DNA of 13,182 nt from Candidatus Woesearchaeota archaeon. Lineage in GTDB: Archaea; Nanobdellota; Nanobdellia; Woesearchaeales; B29-G15. Below, in pieces: positions 5,836-12,381 of the stretch (within the stretch, counting starts at the first letter, position 1; each line of letters opens with the position of its first letter). The position numbers and the translations under genes are program-made. The notes under the pieces were generated by a model. The model saw only the letters and a program-made list of their open reading frames with translations, did not search any database and was not told the DNA's origin. The stretch lies in NCBI GenBank assembly GCA_003650585.1, contig QMQS01000017.1:1-13182 (forward strand), written 5' to 3'.

Positions 5836-7568
5836 TTGACAGTCACGCTCTTGGCAAGGTTTCTTGGCTTATCGATGGGGAGGTTGTTGTTTCTAGCTAT
5901 ATAGTAACTCAGTAGATGCCCAATTATGGTGGCTGCTATTGAATACTCCTCCTCATTGAGTCGCTTGGGCAACTCAAATTGCTTTGAGGAATTTCCAATA
6001 GTGTAAACGTCTGCTCCGTGTGCCTCCACCTCTTGGAGGGCTGATTCCATTCTCTCCCTATTGGTCTCGTGTATCAAACCGATGACTGGCACGCCCGGCT
6101 CCACTAAAGCAATTGTGCCATGCTTGAGCTCTCCTGCCATCATACCCTCTGCATGTATGTAGCTTATCTCTTTGAGTTTCAATGCAACCTCTCTTGCAAT
6201 TGGGTAACTTATGCGATGCCCCAACACAAATATGTCTTTATTATTGCTCAATTTTTTTGCAAGCTTCCTCACGCGAAGGTCATTTTTGGATATAACCTCC
6301 TTAATTTTTGCGGGTATTCTATCCAAAGAGATGTGGTTGCCCAGCACCCTCGCAAGTTCATACATGGCAATAAGGGTGTTTGTGAATGTCTTTGTGGCAG
6401 CAACACATATCTCTTGACCAGCCATTATCTCAATGTAGTTATCAGCCATCCTGTGCACAGTTGAGTAGGGGTAATTAACTATAGCCACTATCTTGGGTTT
6501 ATAGTGCTTGATGTCCTTTAGCACAGAAATGACATCCATTGTCTCACCGGATTGGGATACAGCAAAAACAAGGGTTTTGTTGTCAATAACAGAGAAATTC
6601 TCGAACTCAGAGGCAATCACAGCATGCGCCTCATAACCCAAGCGACTTAGGAGGTAAGCACCGATTAGAGAGGCGTGATAAGAGGTACCGCATGCGAGAA
6701 AGAGAATCCTCTTTGCGCCCTTAATCATCTTGGATATCTGTTTGACACGGTGTGACTGGGTTGTGCGTAGTGAGCGTATTAGGCGCTGAGCAGCCACTGG
6801 TTGCTCGTATATCTCCTTGAGCATGAAATGCTTGAACCTCCTTTTCATCACTGGTTCCCTCTCCCACTCAATCTCCACTGGCTTCTTATCGAGTTTACCA
6901 CTGCGATTATAGAACTGGTAATTATTGGGGGTAACCTCTGCTAACTCATAGTCCTCAAAGAACACTGTACGGGTTGTTTTGTGAGAGAAGGCATATATAT
7001 CTGAAGCAAGTATCATCTCGCCGTCGCAAATACCCAAGCACAAGGGTGAATCCTTCTTAAAAGCATAGAGAGTTTTCTCACCTTTTCTAAAGAAAACAAC
7101 CGCATATGTTCCCTTTGCATCCTTAAAGAAAGAGAGTATTGCTTGGCGCGGTGACATTGTTTTCATTTTTTCATGCAGATAATTTACGATGACCTCTGTA
7201 TCTGTCTTGGTGATAAACTTATAGCCACGCTCTTCGAGTTGTGCCTTTAGTTGAGCATAGTTCTCTATAATACCATTGTGCACTATGAACAATCCCTTCT
7301 CTGAGTCAAAATGGGGGTGGGCATTCACCCTTGTCACACCGCCATGGGTAGCCCAGCGTGTGTGTGCAATACCTGTTGTGGTTTTAAGCTTGGGGTTTAT
7401 TCGGCTTTCCAACACATCTATGGAGCCAACCTCTTTGTCATAGACACCCTCTGTTGTGGCAAATCCAGCAGAATCATAGCCGCGATATTCAAGCTTTTTC
7501 AATGCAAGAATTAGCTCACCCTTAACAGAGAAAGGCTTTTCAGCAGTTATCCCTACTATTCCACACAA
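5832..7568 (-). CDS. glmS: Glutamine:fructose-6-phosphate aminotransferase (GlmS)
   Basis: The 578-residue enzyme makes glucosamine-6-phosphate from fructose-6-phosphate and glutamine, the committed step to amino sugars. Residues 1 to about 230 are the N-terminal-nucleophile glutaminase: Cys2 (first after Met removal), RWATHG (71-76), HNG (97-99) and TDTE (122-125). The two SIS isomerase domains follow: YEQP (254-257), CGTSYHA (293-299), SQSGET (338-343), AGELKHGTIALVE (478-490), and the C-terminal NLAKSVTV closing segment. The start is a TTG at 7568, and it is certain: the codon just before is an in-frame TGA, and Cys must be residue 2. A strong AAGAGGTGG Shine-Dalgarno lies 5 bases upstream. 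It is the first gene of the operon and overlaps glmM by 4 bases. Confidence 0.96.
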   Translation of the reverse strand: MCGIVGITAEKPFSVKGELILALKKLEYRGYDSAGFATTEGVYDKEVGSIDVLESRINPKLKTTTGIAHTRWATHGGVTRVNAHPHFDSEKGLFIVHNGIIENYAQLKAQLEERGYKFITKTDTEVIVNYLHEKMKTMSPRQAILSFFKDAKGTYAVVFFRKGEKTLYAFKKDSPLCLGICDGEMILASDIYAFSHKTTRTVFFEDYELAEVTPNNYQFYNRSGKLDKKPVEIEWEREPVMKRRFKHFMLKEIYEQPVAAQRLIRSLRTTQSHRVKQISKMIKGAKRILFLACGTSYHASLIGAYLLSRLGYEAHAVIASEFENFSVIDNKTLVFAVSQSGETMDVISVLKDIKHYKPKIVAIVNYPYSTVHRMADNYIEIMAGQEICVAATKTFTNTLIAMYELARVLGNHISLDRIPAKIKEVISKNDLRVRKLAKKLSNNKDIFVLGHRISYPIAREVALKLKEISYIHAEGMMAGELKHGTIALVEPGVPVIGLIHETNRERMESALQEVEAHGADVYTIGNSSKQFELPKRLNEEEYSIAATIIGHLLSYYIARNNNLPIDKPRNLAKSVTVK

Positions 7569-7573
7569 TCATA

Positions 7574-7582
7574 CCACCTCTT
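7574..7582 (-). promoter_or_regulatory. Shine-Dalgarno of glmS
   Basis: On the minus strand AAGAGGTGG lies 5 bases before the TTG start. It is the strongest ribosome-binding site in the window and compensates for the weak start codon. Other operon-leading genes here appear leaderless. Confidence 0.8.
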
Positions 7583-7611
7583 GAATGAAGTACCAAAGGA
7601 TAAAGGTGTAG

Positions 7612-7619
7612 TATTTAAA
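7612..7619 (-). promoter_or_regulatory. TATA box for the glm operon
   Basis: TTTAAATA on the minus strand fits the archaeal TATA consensus. Transcription would begin near 7590, giving a leader of about 22 bases that just includes the Shine-Dalgarno. An AT-only inverted repeat further upstream (TTAAAAA 7645-7651, TTTTTAA 7656-7662) lies between the two divergent promoters. Confidence 0.5.
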
Positions 7620-7668
7620 TGTTATTAAAAATTTGCAAAAACCTTTAAAAAAATATTTTTAATAGTGA

Positions 7669-7676
7669 TTATAAAC
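7669..7676 (+). promoter_or_regulatory. TATA box for the DUF99 gene (leaderless)
   Basis: TTATAAAC is centred about 25 bases before the tandem ATGATG at 7696-7701, so a leaderless transcript is likely. A second TATA-like TTTTTAATA lies at 7656-7664 and would give a leader of about 10 bases. Confidence 0.45.
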
Positions 7677-7695
7677 AAATGTCACTTGCTTGTGG

Positions 7696-8259
7696 ATGAT
7701 GAAATCAGAGGTAAGGGTGTTGGGTATAGATGATGCCCCTTTCAACAAGTTTAAAGATAAGAGAGCATTGGTAATAGGGTGCTTTTTCAGGGGGAGCGTT
7801 ATGCTAGAAGGGGTGCTCTCTACCCATATAAGAGTGGATGGAGATGATGCCACATCCAAAATAATCGAGATGATAAACTCCTCCAAGTTCAAGCCCCAGG
7901 TCCAAGTTGTGTTCTTGGATGGGCTCAACATGGCCGGGTTTAATATGATTGATATCCACGAGGTACACAGAAAAACAAAGAAACCTGTTGTGGTAATAGT
8001 GCGCAGAAAACCCGACACAGCCCTAATTAAGAGAACGCTAGAAAAGCTAAACATGGCATACAAAATAACTTACATAGAGAAAGCGGGTGAGCCAATCCCA
8101 CACAAGAAGATTTACTTTCAGATGGCTGGCTTGAGCGAGGAAGAGGCCCGAGCATATATTGATATTAGCACAAGAAACTCCTTTATTCCAGAGGCATTGA
8201 GAGTGGCACACATCATAGGAGCTGGTTTGGTGAAGGGCGAAAGTAGAGGCAGGGCCTGA
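7696..8259 (+). CDS. DUF99 (UPF0215) family protein
   Basis: The 187-residue soluble protein carries the signatures of DUF99: VRVLGIDDAPF near the start, GCFFRGSVMLEGVL, IRVDGDDAT, VVFLDGLNMAGFN, PVVVIVRRKPD, then PEALRVAHIIGAGLVKGESRGRA at the C-terminus. The length is usual for the family. DUF99 is nearly confined to archaea; to my knowledge its structure resembles endonuclease V, and IDD and DGDDAT could be the acidic residues of such a site. No activity is established. The start is uncertain by a few codons: TTG at 7690, ATG at 7696 and ATG at 7699 are all in frame. I chose 7696 because it fits the TATA spacing and has a standard codon. It is divergent from glmS and monocistronic, ending at a hairpin terminator. 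Confidence 0.9.
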   Translation: MMKSEVRVLGIDDAPFNKFKDKRALVIGCFFRGSVMLEGVLSTHIRVDGDDATSKIIEMINSSKFKPQVQVVFLDGLNMAGFNMIDIHEVHRKTKKPVVVIVRRKPDTALIKRTLEKLNMAYKITYIEKAGEPIPHKKIYFQMAGLSEEEARAYIDISTRNSFIPEALRVAHIIGAGLVKGESRGRA

Positions 8260-8260
8260 G

Positions 8261-8286
8261 AAAAAACTGGGGGCACCCCTTTTTTT
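8261..8286 (+). terminator. Hairpin with T-tract after the DUF99 gene
   Basis: GGGG (8269-8272), loop GCA, CCCC (8276-8279), followed at once by seven T (8280-8286) and preceded by six A (8261-8266). It looks like an intrinsic terminator. In archaea the T-run itself is the main signal. It starts 2 bases after the stop codon. Confidence 0.65.
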
Positions 8287-8314
8287 AGTTATAAAGGCAT
8301 TGTCACTTAAATAT

Positions 8315-8776
8315 TTATCTTATGGTGGCGCTTGTGTGGCTATGGTAGTGGCTCCTAAAAATACTCTGCTTGTGATACCTCTCCCTCATAAACTTTAAAA
8401 CCAGTCCTGCTGCCCCACCAAAAAATATTGCCCTAAACCCTAGGTAATAGAGTTGCACGGGGAGATAGGTGTAAGCCCAATAGGTGCAGCACATAGACAA
8501 GTAAGCAAATGATAATCTGTGGTGATATGTGTGATTCATAGCTTGATGTGGCTCTTGAAGTCTACTCACTAGAGAGCCCCTTATGCCATTGATGATGTTA
8601 TTTATTCTCTTTTCTAAAGTGAGGGGAGTTATCATGCTATAAGGATGGTTTGTAGAGGATAAAATAGTATTGCTGCTAGATTTATAATCCACTGAAGCTA
8701 GATCGGCATGTTTTCGGCAAATTGAAAAAATACCGGAGTAGATTACATAAAGCACTTTAAAAGCCAAACCCAGCAC
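8315..8776 (-). CDS. Candidate small membrane protein, His-rich C-terminus
   Basis: This frame fills the only gene-free stretch over 300 bases (8260-8782). It gives up to 153 residues from GTG at 8776, or 106 from ATG at 8635. Residues 1-19 (AFKVLYVIYSGIF) and about 88-130 (hydrophobic and Tyr-rich, with FFGGAAGLVLKF) look like membrane segments. The C-terminal tail has four histidines (H135, H143, H145, H147). Codon choice (AGG and AGA for Arg, GCA for Ala) resembles the neighbours. I recognise no family. The long start puts it 6 bases from the divergent ATG at 8783, with a TATA-like ATTATAG at 8799-8805 in reach. The shorter start has TATTTTAT-like sequence about 26 bases upstream. It may be a lineage-specific gene or chance. 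Confidence 0.45.
   Translation of the reverse strand: MLGLAFKVLYVIYSGIFSICRKHADLASVDYKSSSNTILSSTNHPYSMITPLTLEKRINNIINGIRGSLVSRLQEPHQAMNHTYHHRLSFAYLSMCCTYWAYTYLPVQLYYLGFRAIFFGGAAGLVLKFMRERYHKQSIFRSHYHSHTSATIR
8756..8763 (+). promoter_or_regulatory. TATA box for the lamin-tail gene (leaderless)
   Basis: TTTAAAAG is centred about 24 bases before the ATG at 8783, which predicts a leaderless transcript for the two-gene surface module. It overlaps the 5' end of the candidate minus-strand gene. Confidence 0.5.
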
Positions 8777-8782
8777 AAGGGT

Positions 8783-10084
8783 ATGCCACGAACCAAAACT
8801 ATAATGCTATTGCTAACCTTGTTTTTGTGTTTTGGAGATGTATTTGGTGGGGGGCCAAGTGTGCTCATATCAGAAGTTTACTACAATCCAGATGGCTCTG
8901 AGTATGACTTGGAGTATGTGGAGCTTTACAATTTTGGCAACACCACAGTTAACATGAGCGGGTGGTGGCTCAACACAACCAGCTCTGAGTTTGATGCCAG
9001 AATTCCTAAAGGCACTGTACTTACACCCAACTCACACTTCTTGATTGCAGATAAGGGCTTTAACATAGCAAAGCCAGTTTCATGGCAAGAGGCGAACTAT
9101 GAAGAGGAGTTAACACTAAGCAACACAGCAGGGGGTGTGGCATTGGTTAGCCCAAGCAGTGTTGTGGATACTGTGGGGTGGGGTAATGAGTGCCCGCAAG
9201 GGTATTTTGAAACAACACCTGTAGAGATTGGTGAGGAGGGATTGAGTTTAACAAGAAAAGTGGTGAATAGCAGGTATTTGGACACCAACAACAACCTCAA
9301 TGATTTCACATACAATGAACCAAGCCCCACACACAATGCCAATGTTTATAACAATGCCAAAACCATAGAGATAGAGCTAAAAATAAAACAGAATCCTCCA
9401 CAAATTCTTGGGGTGTACATGGATGACGAACTGGCTGAGAAACCAGGTACGCAGGTGTTCCCGTTCCCAGGTCAGGTAAAGCAAAAGGAGATTAGAGTAG
9501 TGGTGGAGCATAGCACTGTTAATTTTACCAATGTGAGCATTACGCACCGAAATACCACTTCTAAGCTTTCAGCTTCAACAAACCATAGCATCTATTATGG
9601 CATGATTGAGATACCTTACTATACCCCACCTGGTTTGGACACAGTGGTTGTGAATGTTTGCTCCACATTTGGGTGCTCTGCCACAGCATTTGAGTTTGAA
9701 GTAGAAGCAGTGTTGGGGTTTGAGGTTGACACTACCAAACTCACAATAGCAGCAAACTCAGGTGGGAGCTTAGAGTTGCTTGGGGACTTGGATATGTCCA
9801 CCAGCTCTAAGCCAACAATTGCAAACACAGGCAACACCCAATTAAGGTTTGAGGTCTCAACTGAGGGTTTTAAGCTTAACAACACGCTAATACCGCCCGG
9901 GTTTGTGAGTGTGGCTCTCTCCAGTGAACCACCCCAAGAGTATTTTGAGCTATCAGAGCCATACGTCACCACTGCTAAGCTCCCTGTGCTTGGCTTTACT
10001 GGTTTGTGGCTTCGCTTTAATATCCCTGAACATGCAACCCCTGGCAACTACAGTGGCAGGATAAGTTTGAAGGCAATACCATGA
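8783..10084 (+). CDS. Secreted lamin-tail-domain protein with beta-sandwich domains
   Basis: The 433-residue protein has a signal peptide (hydrophobic LLLTLFLCFGDVFG at about 9-22) and no membrane anchor. Residues about 27-187 are a lamin-tail domain: ISEVYYNPDG (29-38), EYVELYN (44-50), the WWLN strand near 61, HFLIAD (85-90), LSNTAGGVALV (112-122), DTNNNLNDF (167-175) and the closing PSPTHNAN (180-187). Later regions look all-beta, with one C-x5-C-like pair (VCSTFGC) and a terminal sandwich ending GNYSGRISLKAIP. I count about nine N-x-S/T sequons. In prokaryotes lamin-tail domains occur in exported, often DNA- or polysaccharide-related surface proteins. No enzyme domain is visible. It overlaps the next gene by ATGA, and that gene encodes a membrane anchor, so the two products probably form a surface complex. 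Confidence 0.85.
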   Translation: MPRTKTIMLLLTLFLCFGDVFGGGPSVLISEVYYNPDGSEYDLEYVELYNFGNTTVNMSGWWLNTTSSEFDARIPKGTVLTPNSHFLIADKGFNIAKPVSWQEANYEEELTLSNTAGGVALVSPSSVVDTVGWGNECPQGYFETTPVEIGEEGLSLTRKVVNSRYLDTNNNLNDFTYNEPSPTHNANVYNNAKTIEIELKIKQNPPQILGVYMDDELAEKPGTQVFPFPGQVKQKEIRVVVEHSTVNFTNVSITHRNTTSKLSASTNHSIYYGMIEIPYYTPPGLDTVVVNVCSTFGCSATAFEFEVEAVLGFEVDTTKLTIAANSGGSLELLGDLDMSTSSKPTIANTGNTQLRFEVSTEGFKLNNTLIPPGFVSVALSSEPPQEYFELSEPYVTTAKLPVLGFTGLWLRFNIPEHATPGNYSGRISLKAIP

Positions 10085-10569
10085 AATCAGGGTTTATTTT
10101 GGGGATTGCGCTTGTAATGCTTGCAGGGTTGGTTGAGGGGTTTGGCTTGGGGGTTGCACCTAGTGAGCTCGAGGTGAATTGTGAACAAAATAAAACAATA
10201 AACCGAAGCGTTCTAATATTCAACCCAAACCCAGACATATCAGAGGTTCAAGTTGATTTGGAGCGTCACAGAGAGTGGCTGGAAAACACCAAAGGGTTTT
10301 CTATTCCTGGATATACCTCAAAAAGAATAGTATTGCATTTGAGGCCAACAAAGCCAGGCAATTATGAGGATAGGGTTATCCTTAAAACAAGAAAAGCTCA
10401 TTTTGCTCTAGGCACCTACCTGCCACTCAGGATTCACGTCAGGGCTAATCAAAACCAGACCAAAAAATCCAAACCATTAATTGGATGGAGCATTACAGCT
10501 TGTATTGTTGTAATAGGTTGGCTCCTACACTTCTCAGTTCATAACACTGCTCAGAGGAATACCCGATAA
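10081..10569 (+). CDS. Membrane-anchored beta-sandwich surface protein
   Basis: The 162-residue protein has an N-terminal signal peptide (GFILGIALVMLAGLVEGFG, about 4-22), an external domain at about 24-122 and a C-terminal membrane segment (about 133-151) with a short basic tail (QRNTR). The external domain begins GVAPSELEVNC and contains the strands RSVLIFNPN, IVLHLRP and KPGNYEDRVILKT, a layout like bacterial and archaeal Ig-like or PapD/DUF916-type sandwiches. Its P-G-N-Y motif echoes the C-terminal domain of the partner upstream (TPGNYSGRISL), so the two genes may share a fold. Type I orientation is expected. It is translationally coupled to the lamin-tail gene through ATGA. The function is unknown; anchoring the partner is an inference. 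Confidence 0.82.
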   Translation: MKSGFILGIALVMLAGLVEGFGLGVAPSELEVNCEQNKTINRSVLIFNPNPDISEVQVDLERHREWLENTKGFSIPGYTSKRIVLHLRPTKPGNYEDRVILKTRKAHFALGTYLPLRIHVRANQNQTKKSKPLIGWSITACIVVIGWLLHFSVHNTAQRNTR

Positions 10570-10577
10570 AGGAAAAG

Positions 10578-10585
10578 TTTATAAA
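10578..10585 (+). promoter_or_regulatory. TATA box for the M49 peptidase gene
   Basis: TTTATAAA, 9 bases after the preceding stop, would start transcription near 10607, giving a leader of about 26 bases that carries the Shine-Dalgarno AGGAGTGG. Confidence 0.55.
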
Positions 10586-10617
10586 AATAAATTAACTCTT
10601 CTGCAGAGGTAACAATT

Positions 10618-10625
10618 AGGAGTGG
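10618..10625 (+). promoter_or_regulatory. Shine-Dalgarno of the M49 peptidase gene
   Basis: AGGAGTGG lies 7 bases before ATG10633 and supports that start. Confidence 0.6.
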
Positions 10626-10632
10626 TTGGAAA

Positions 10633-12381
10633 ATGGAAGTGAGCCCTCCAGAGATAAGACAGATACCCTACAAATTATCAGACGGCCAAGAGAAAGAGGC
10701 GGTAGTTCTACCGGTTCAAGTTAATCTAAAGGGACTAAGCCCTTTGGAGTTAAAGGTACTCAGGCACCTCTCTGAAGCAGTGGATGGCATAAACCCAATA
10801 TATGCTCAACAACAAGACCATCGGGTTATGCCTCTATTAAATGCGGTGCTCAAATTTGCTGAGCAATTGAGTGGCGAACAGAGCCAGATGGTGAGGGATT
10901 ATGCAACCCTGCTGGCAGCAAGAGCTGGAATATATGATATCTTTGGAAAGAGCTATGTGTTTCCAATCCCAAGGGATAAGCTTCCCAAAAACTGCCAAAT
11001 TCTTGAGTTTGAAGAGATACTTTGGGGTGCACCAGCCCCAGAACCAGGTAGAGCACTCTACCCTCCTGGTGTTTCTAAAAAGGATGTGGAGGCATTGAAA
11101 CAACACAGAGACACTGTGAACTCAACTGTGGTCAGGTCTGCTGATGGCAAACTAGTTGCCATACTCAATGAGGAGAGGTTCAAAGAGGTGTTAAAGCCAG
11201 TAATTTCTGCCTTGCGTAAAGCAAGAGACACAGCAAACGATCCAAATCTCAAGAGTTATATTGATGCAAAGATAGACGAGTTAGAAAGCGGCACAAAAGA
11301 GGCAAGAAGGGCAAGTGATTTGGCTTGGCTGGAGAACAACTCAGGGATTGATTTCACTCTGGGCACAGGGGTTGAAACTTACCTTGATAAGTTAATGGGT
11401 TGGAGAGGGGCAGCCCTTGGTGCTGTCTTGGTAATAAACCAAGAATATGAGCAATTTGCAAACGCATTACTGGGCTTAATGGATGTTTTTGAATCAGAGG
11501 CGCCATGGTTGTATAAGAAACGAGTGAACAGAGATAACCTACCCAGACTTAGGTTTGTTGATGTATTAAATTGGGCTGGATTCTATAATGTGTTTCCCTC
11601 TGTAGTTGTTGCCCAGTCTTTACCAAATGACAAAGAGGTAGTTGACAAATACGGTTCAGTGAATCTCATTTTCTGCAACATAAATTTGGCAATATCAAGG
11701 GTCTCCTCCGAGAAGTGGGCTGAACTGTTCTTTGTGCCATCAGAGGTATCTGGAATCCTAGGTGTAATGCCATCCATAGGCCTAAAGATGACAGCATTGC
11801 ATGAGTTGGGACACACCACAGGCAGGGTTCTATACAAAAAAGAGCCACACACTCACTTTGGAGATAAATATGCTATAATGGAAGAGGCAAGGGCTGAGCT
11901 GTTTAGCATGGGGGCTCTCTCAATGCTTGTTGAGGAGGGGTTGATAACAGAAGAGGAGAAGATTGCTGGATATTACTCCATGCTTGAGAGCTTGCTCTCT
12001 GCACTCAGGTTTCCGCCCATAGACCATAGCGGGGCTAGAAATATCATGTTTCACTATTTTCTGGAACAGGGTGCTGTGAGAAAGGTAAAACACAAAGGCA
12101 AGGTCAGGTTTGTAGTTGACCCGGCAAGGATGGAGGAAGCAATCCCAGAGTTACTAGGCTATATTGGAAACATCAAGGCGTTGGGTTGGGTAGATGCAGT
12201 TGACTCGCTTGTGGCTCGTTATGTATCCACTTCAAGAAGGGCTTGGATAACCAAGGCAACAGCTGATTTGCCTCTTGGACGGGCTTTAATATTTCCAGAG
12301 GTTCTCAGCAATGGGCAAACAAGATATCCAGCCAGTTTCCTGGACCAGAGACGAATTAGGGTGCTCTATCAAAGTCACTAA
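10633..12381 (+). CDS. M49-family metallopeptidase (dipeptidyl peptidase III-like)
   Basis: The 582-residue protein has no signal or membrane segment, so it is probably cytoplasmic. HELGH at 390-394 supplies two zinc-binding His and the catalytic Glu391. EEARAE at 417-422 matches the EECRAE motif of M49, with Glu418 as third zinc ligand. The His390 to Glu418 spacing of 28 agrees with what I recall for bacterial DPP III (Bacteroides). A later DHSGARNIMFHYFLEQGAV (from about 464) matches the conserved M49 helix. Classical M49 has a hexapeptide HExxGH; the pentapeptide form here resembles the one reported in Caldithrix abyssi. The expected activity is release of dipeptides from the N-terminus of oligopeptides. 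The N-terminal 200 residues are helical and less conserved. It follows the surface genes with its own promoter. Its stop overlaps the convergent ABCE1 stop. Confidence 0.88.
   Translation: MEVSPPEIRQIPYKLSDGQEKEAVVLPVQVNLKGLSPLELKVLRHLSEAVDGINPIYAQQQDHRVMPLLNAVLKFAEQLSGEQSQMVRDYATLLAARAGIYDIFGKSYVFPIPRDKLPKNCQILEFEEILWGAPAPEPGRALYPPGVSKKDVEALKQHRDTVNSTVVRSADGKLVAILNEERFKEVLKPVISALRKARDTANDPNLKSYIDAKIDELESGTKEARRASDLAWLENNSGIDFTLGTGVETYLDKLMGWRGAALGAVLVINQEYEQFANALLGLMDVFESEAPWLYKKRVNRDNLPRLRFVDVLNWAGFYNVFPSVVVAQSLPNDKEVVDKYGSVNLIFCNINLAISRVSSEKWAELFFVPSEVSGILGVMPSIGLKMTALHELGHTTGRVLYKKEPHTHFGDKYAIMEEARAELFSMGALSMLVEEGLITEEEKIAGYYSMLESLLSALRFPPIDHSGARNIMFHYFLEQGAVRKVKHKGKVRFVVDPARMEEAIPELLGYIGNIKALGWVDAVDSLVARYVSTSRRAWITKATADLPLGRALIFPEVLSNGQTRYPASFLDQRRIRVLYQSH

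Noticed and set aside
6120..6464. Plus-strand open frame of 114 codons inside glmS
   Set aside because: Antisense shadow of the SIS domain coding sequence; no domain, no start signals.
7643..7664. AT-only palindrome as replication origin element
   Set aside because: It is a short AT-rich inverted repeat between two divergent promoters, with no ORB-like repeats or Cdc6 gene nearby.
7659..8063. Minus-strand frame of 134 codons across the DUF99 gene
   Set aside because: Antisense to a conserved family and would run into the divergent promoter region.
9619..10047. Minus-strand open frame of 142 codons inside the lamin-tail gene
   Set aside because: Lies wholly antisense to a gene with a clear signal peptide and domain, and has no recognisable motif.
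10601..10616. Short palindrome TCTGCAGA in the M49 leader as operator
   Set aside because: Only 8 bases, a restriction-site-like palindrome expected by chance.
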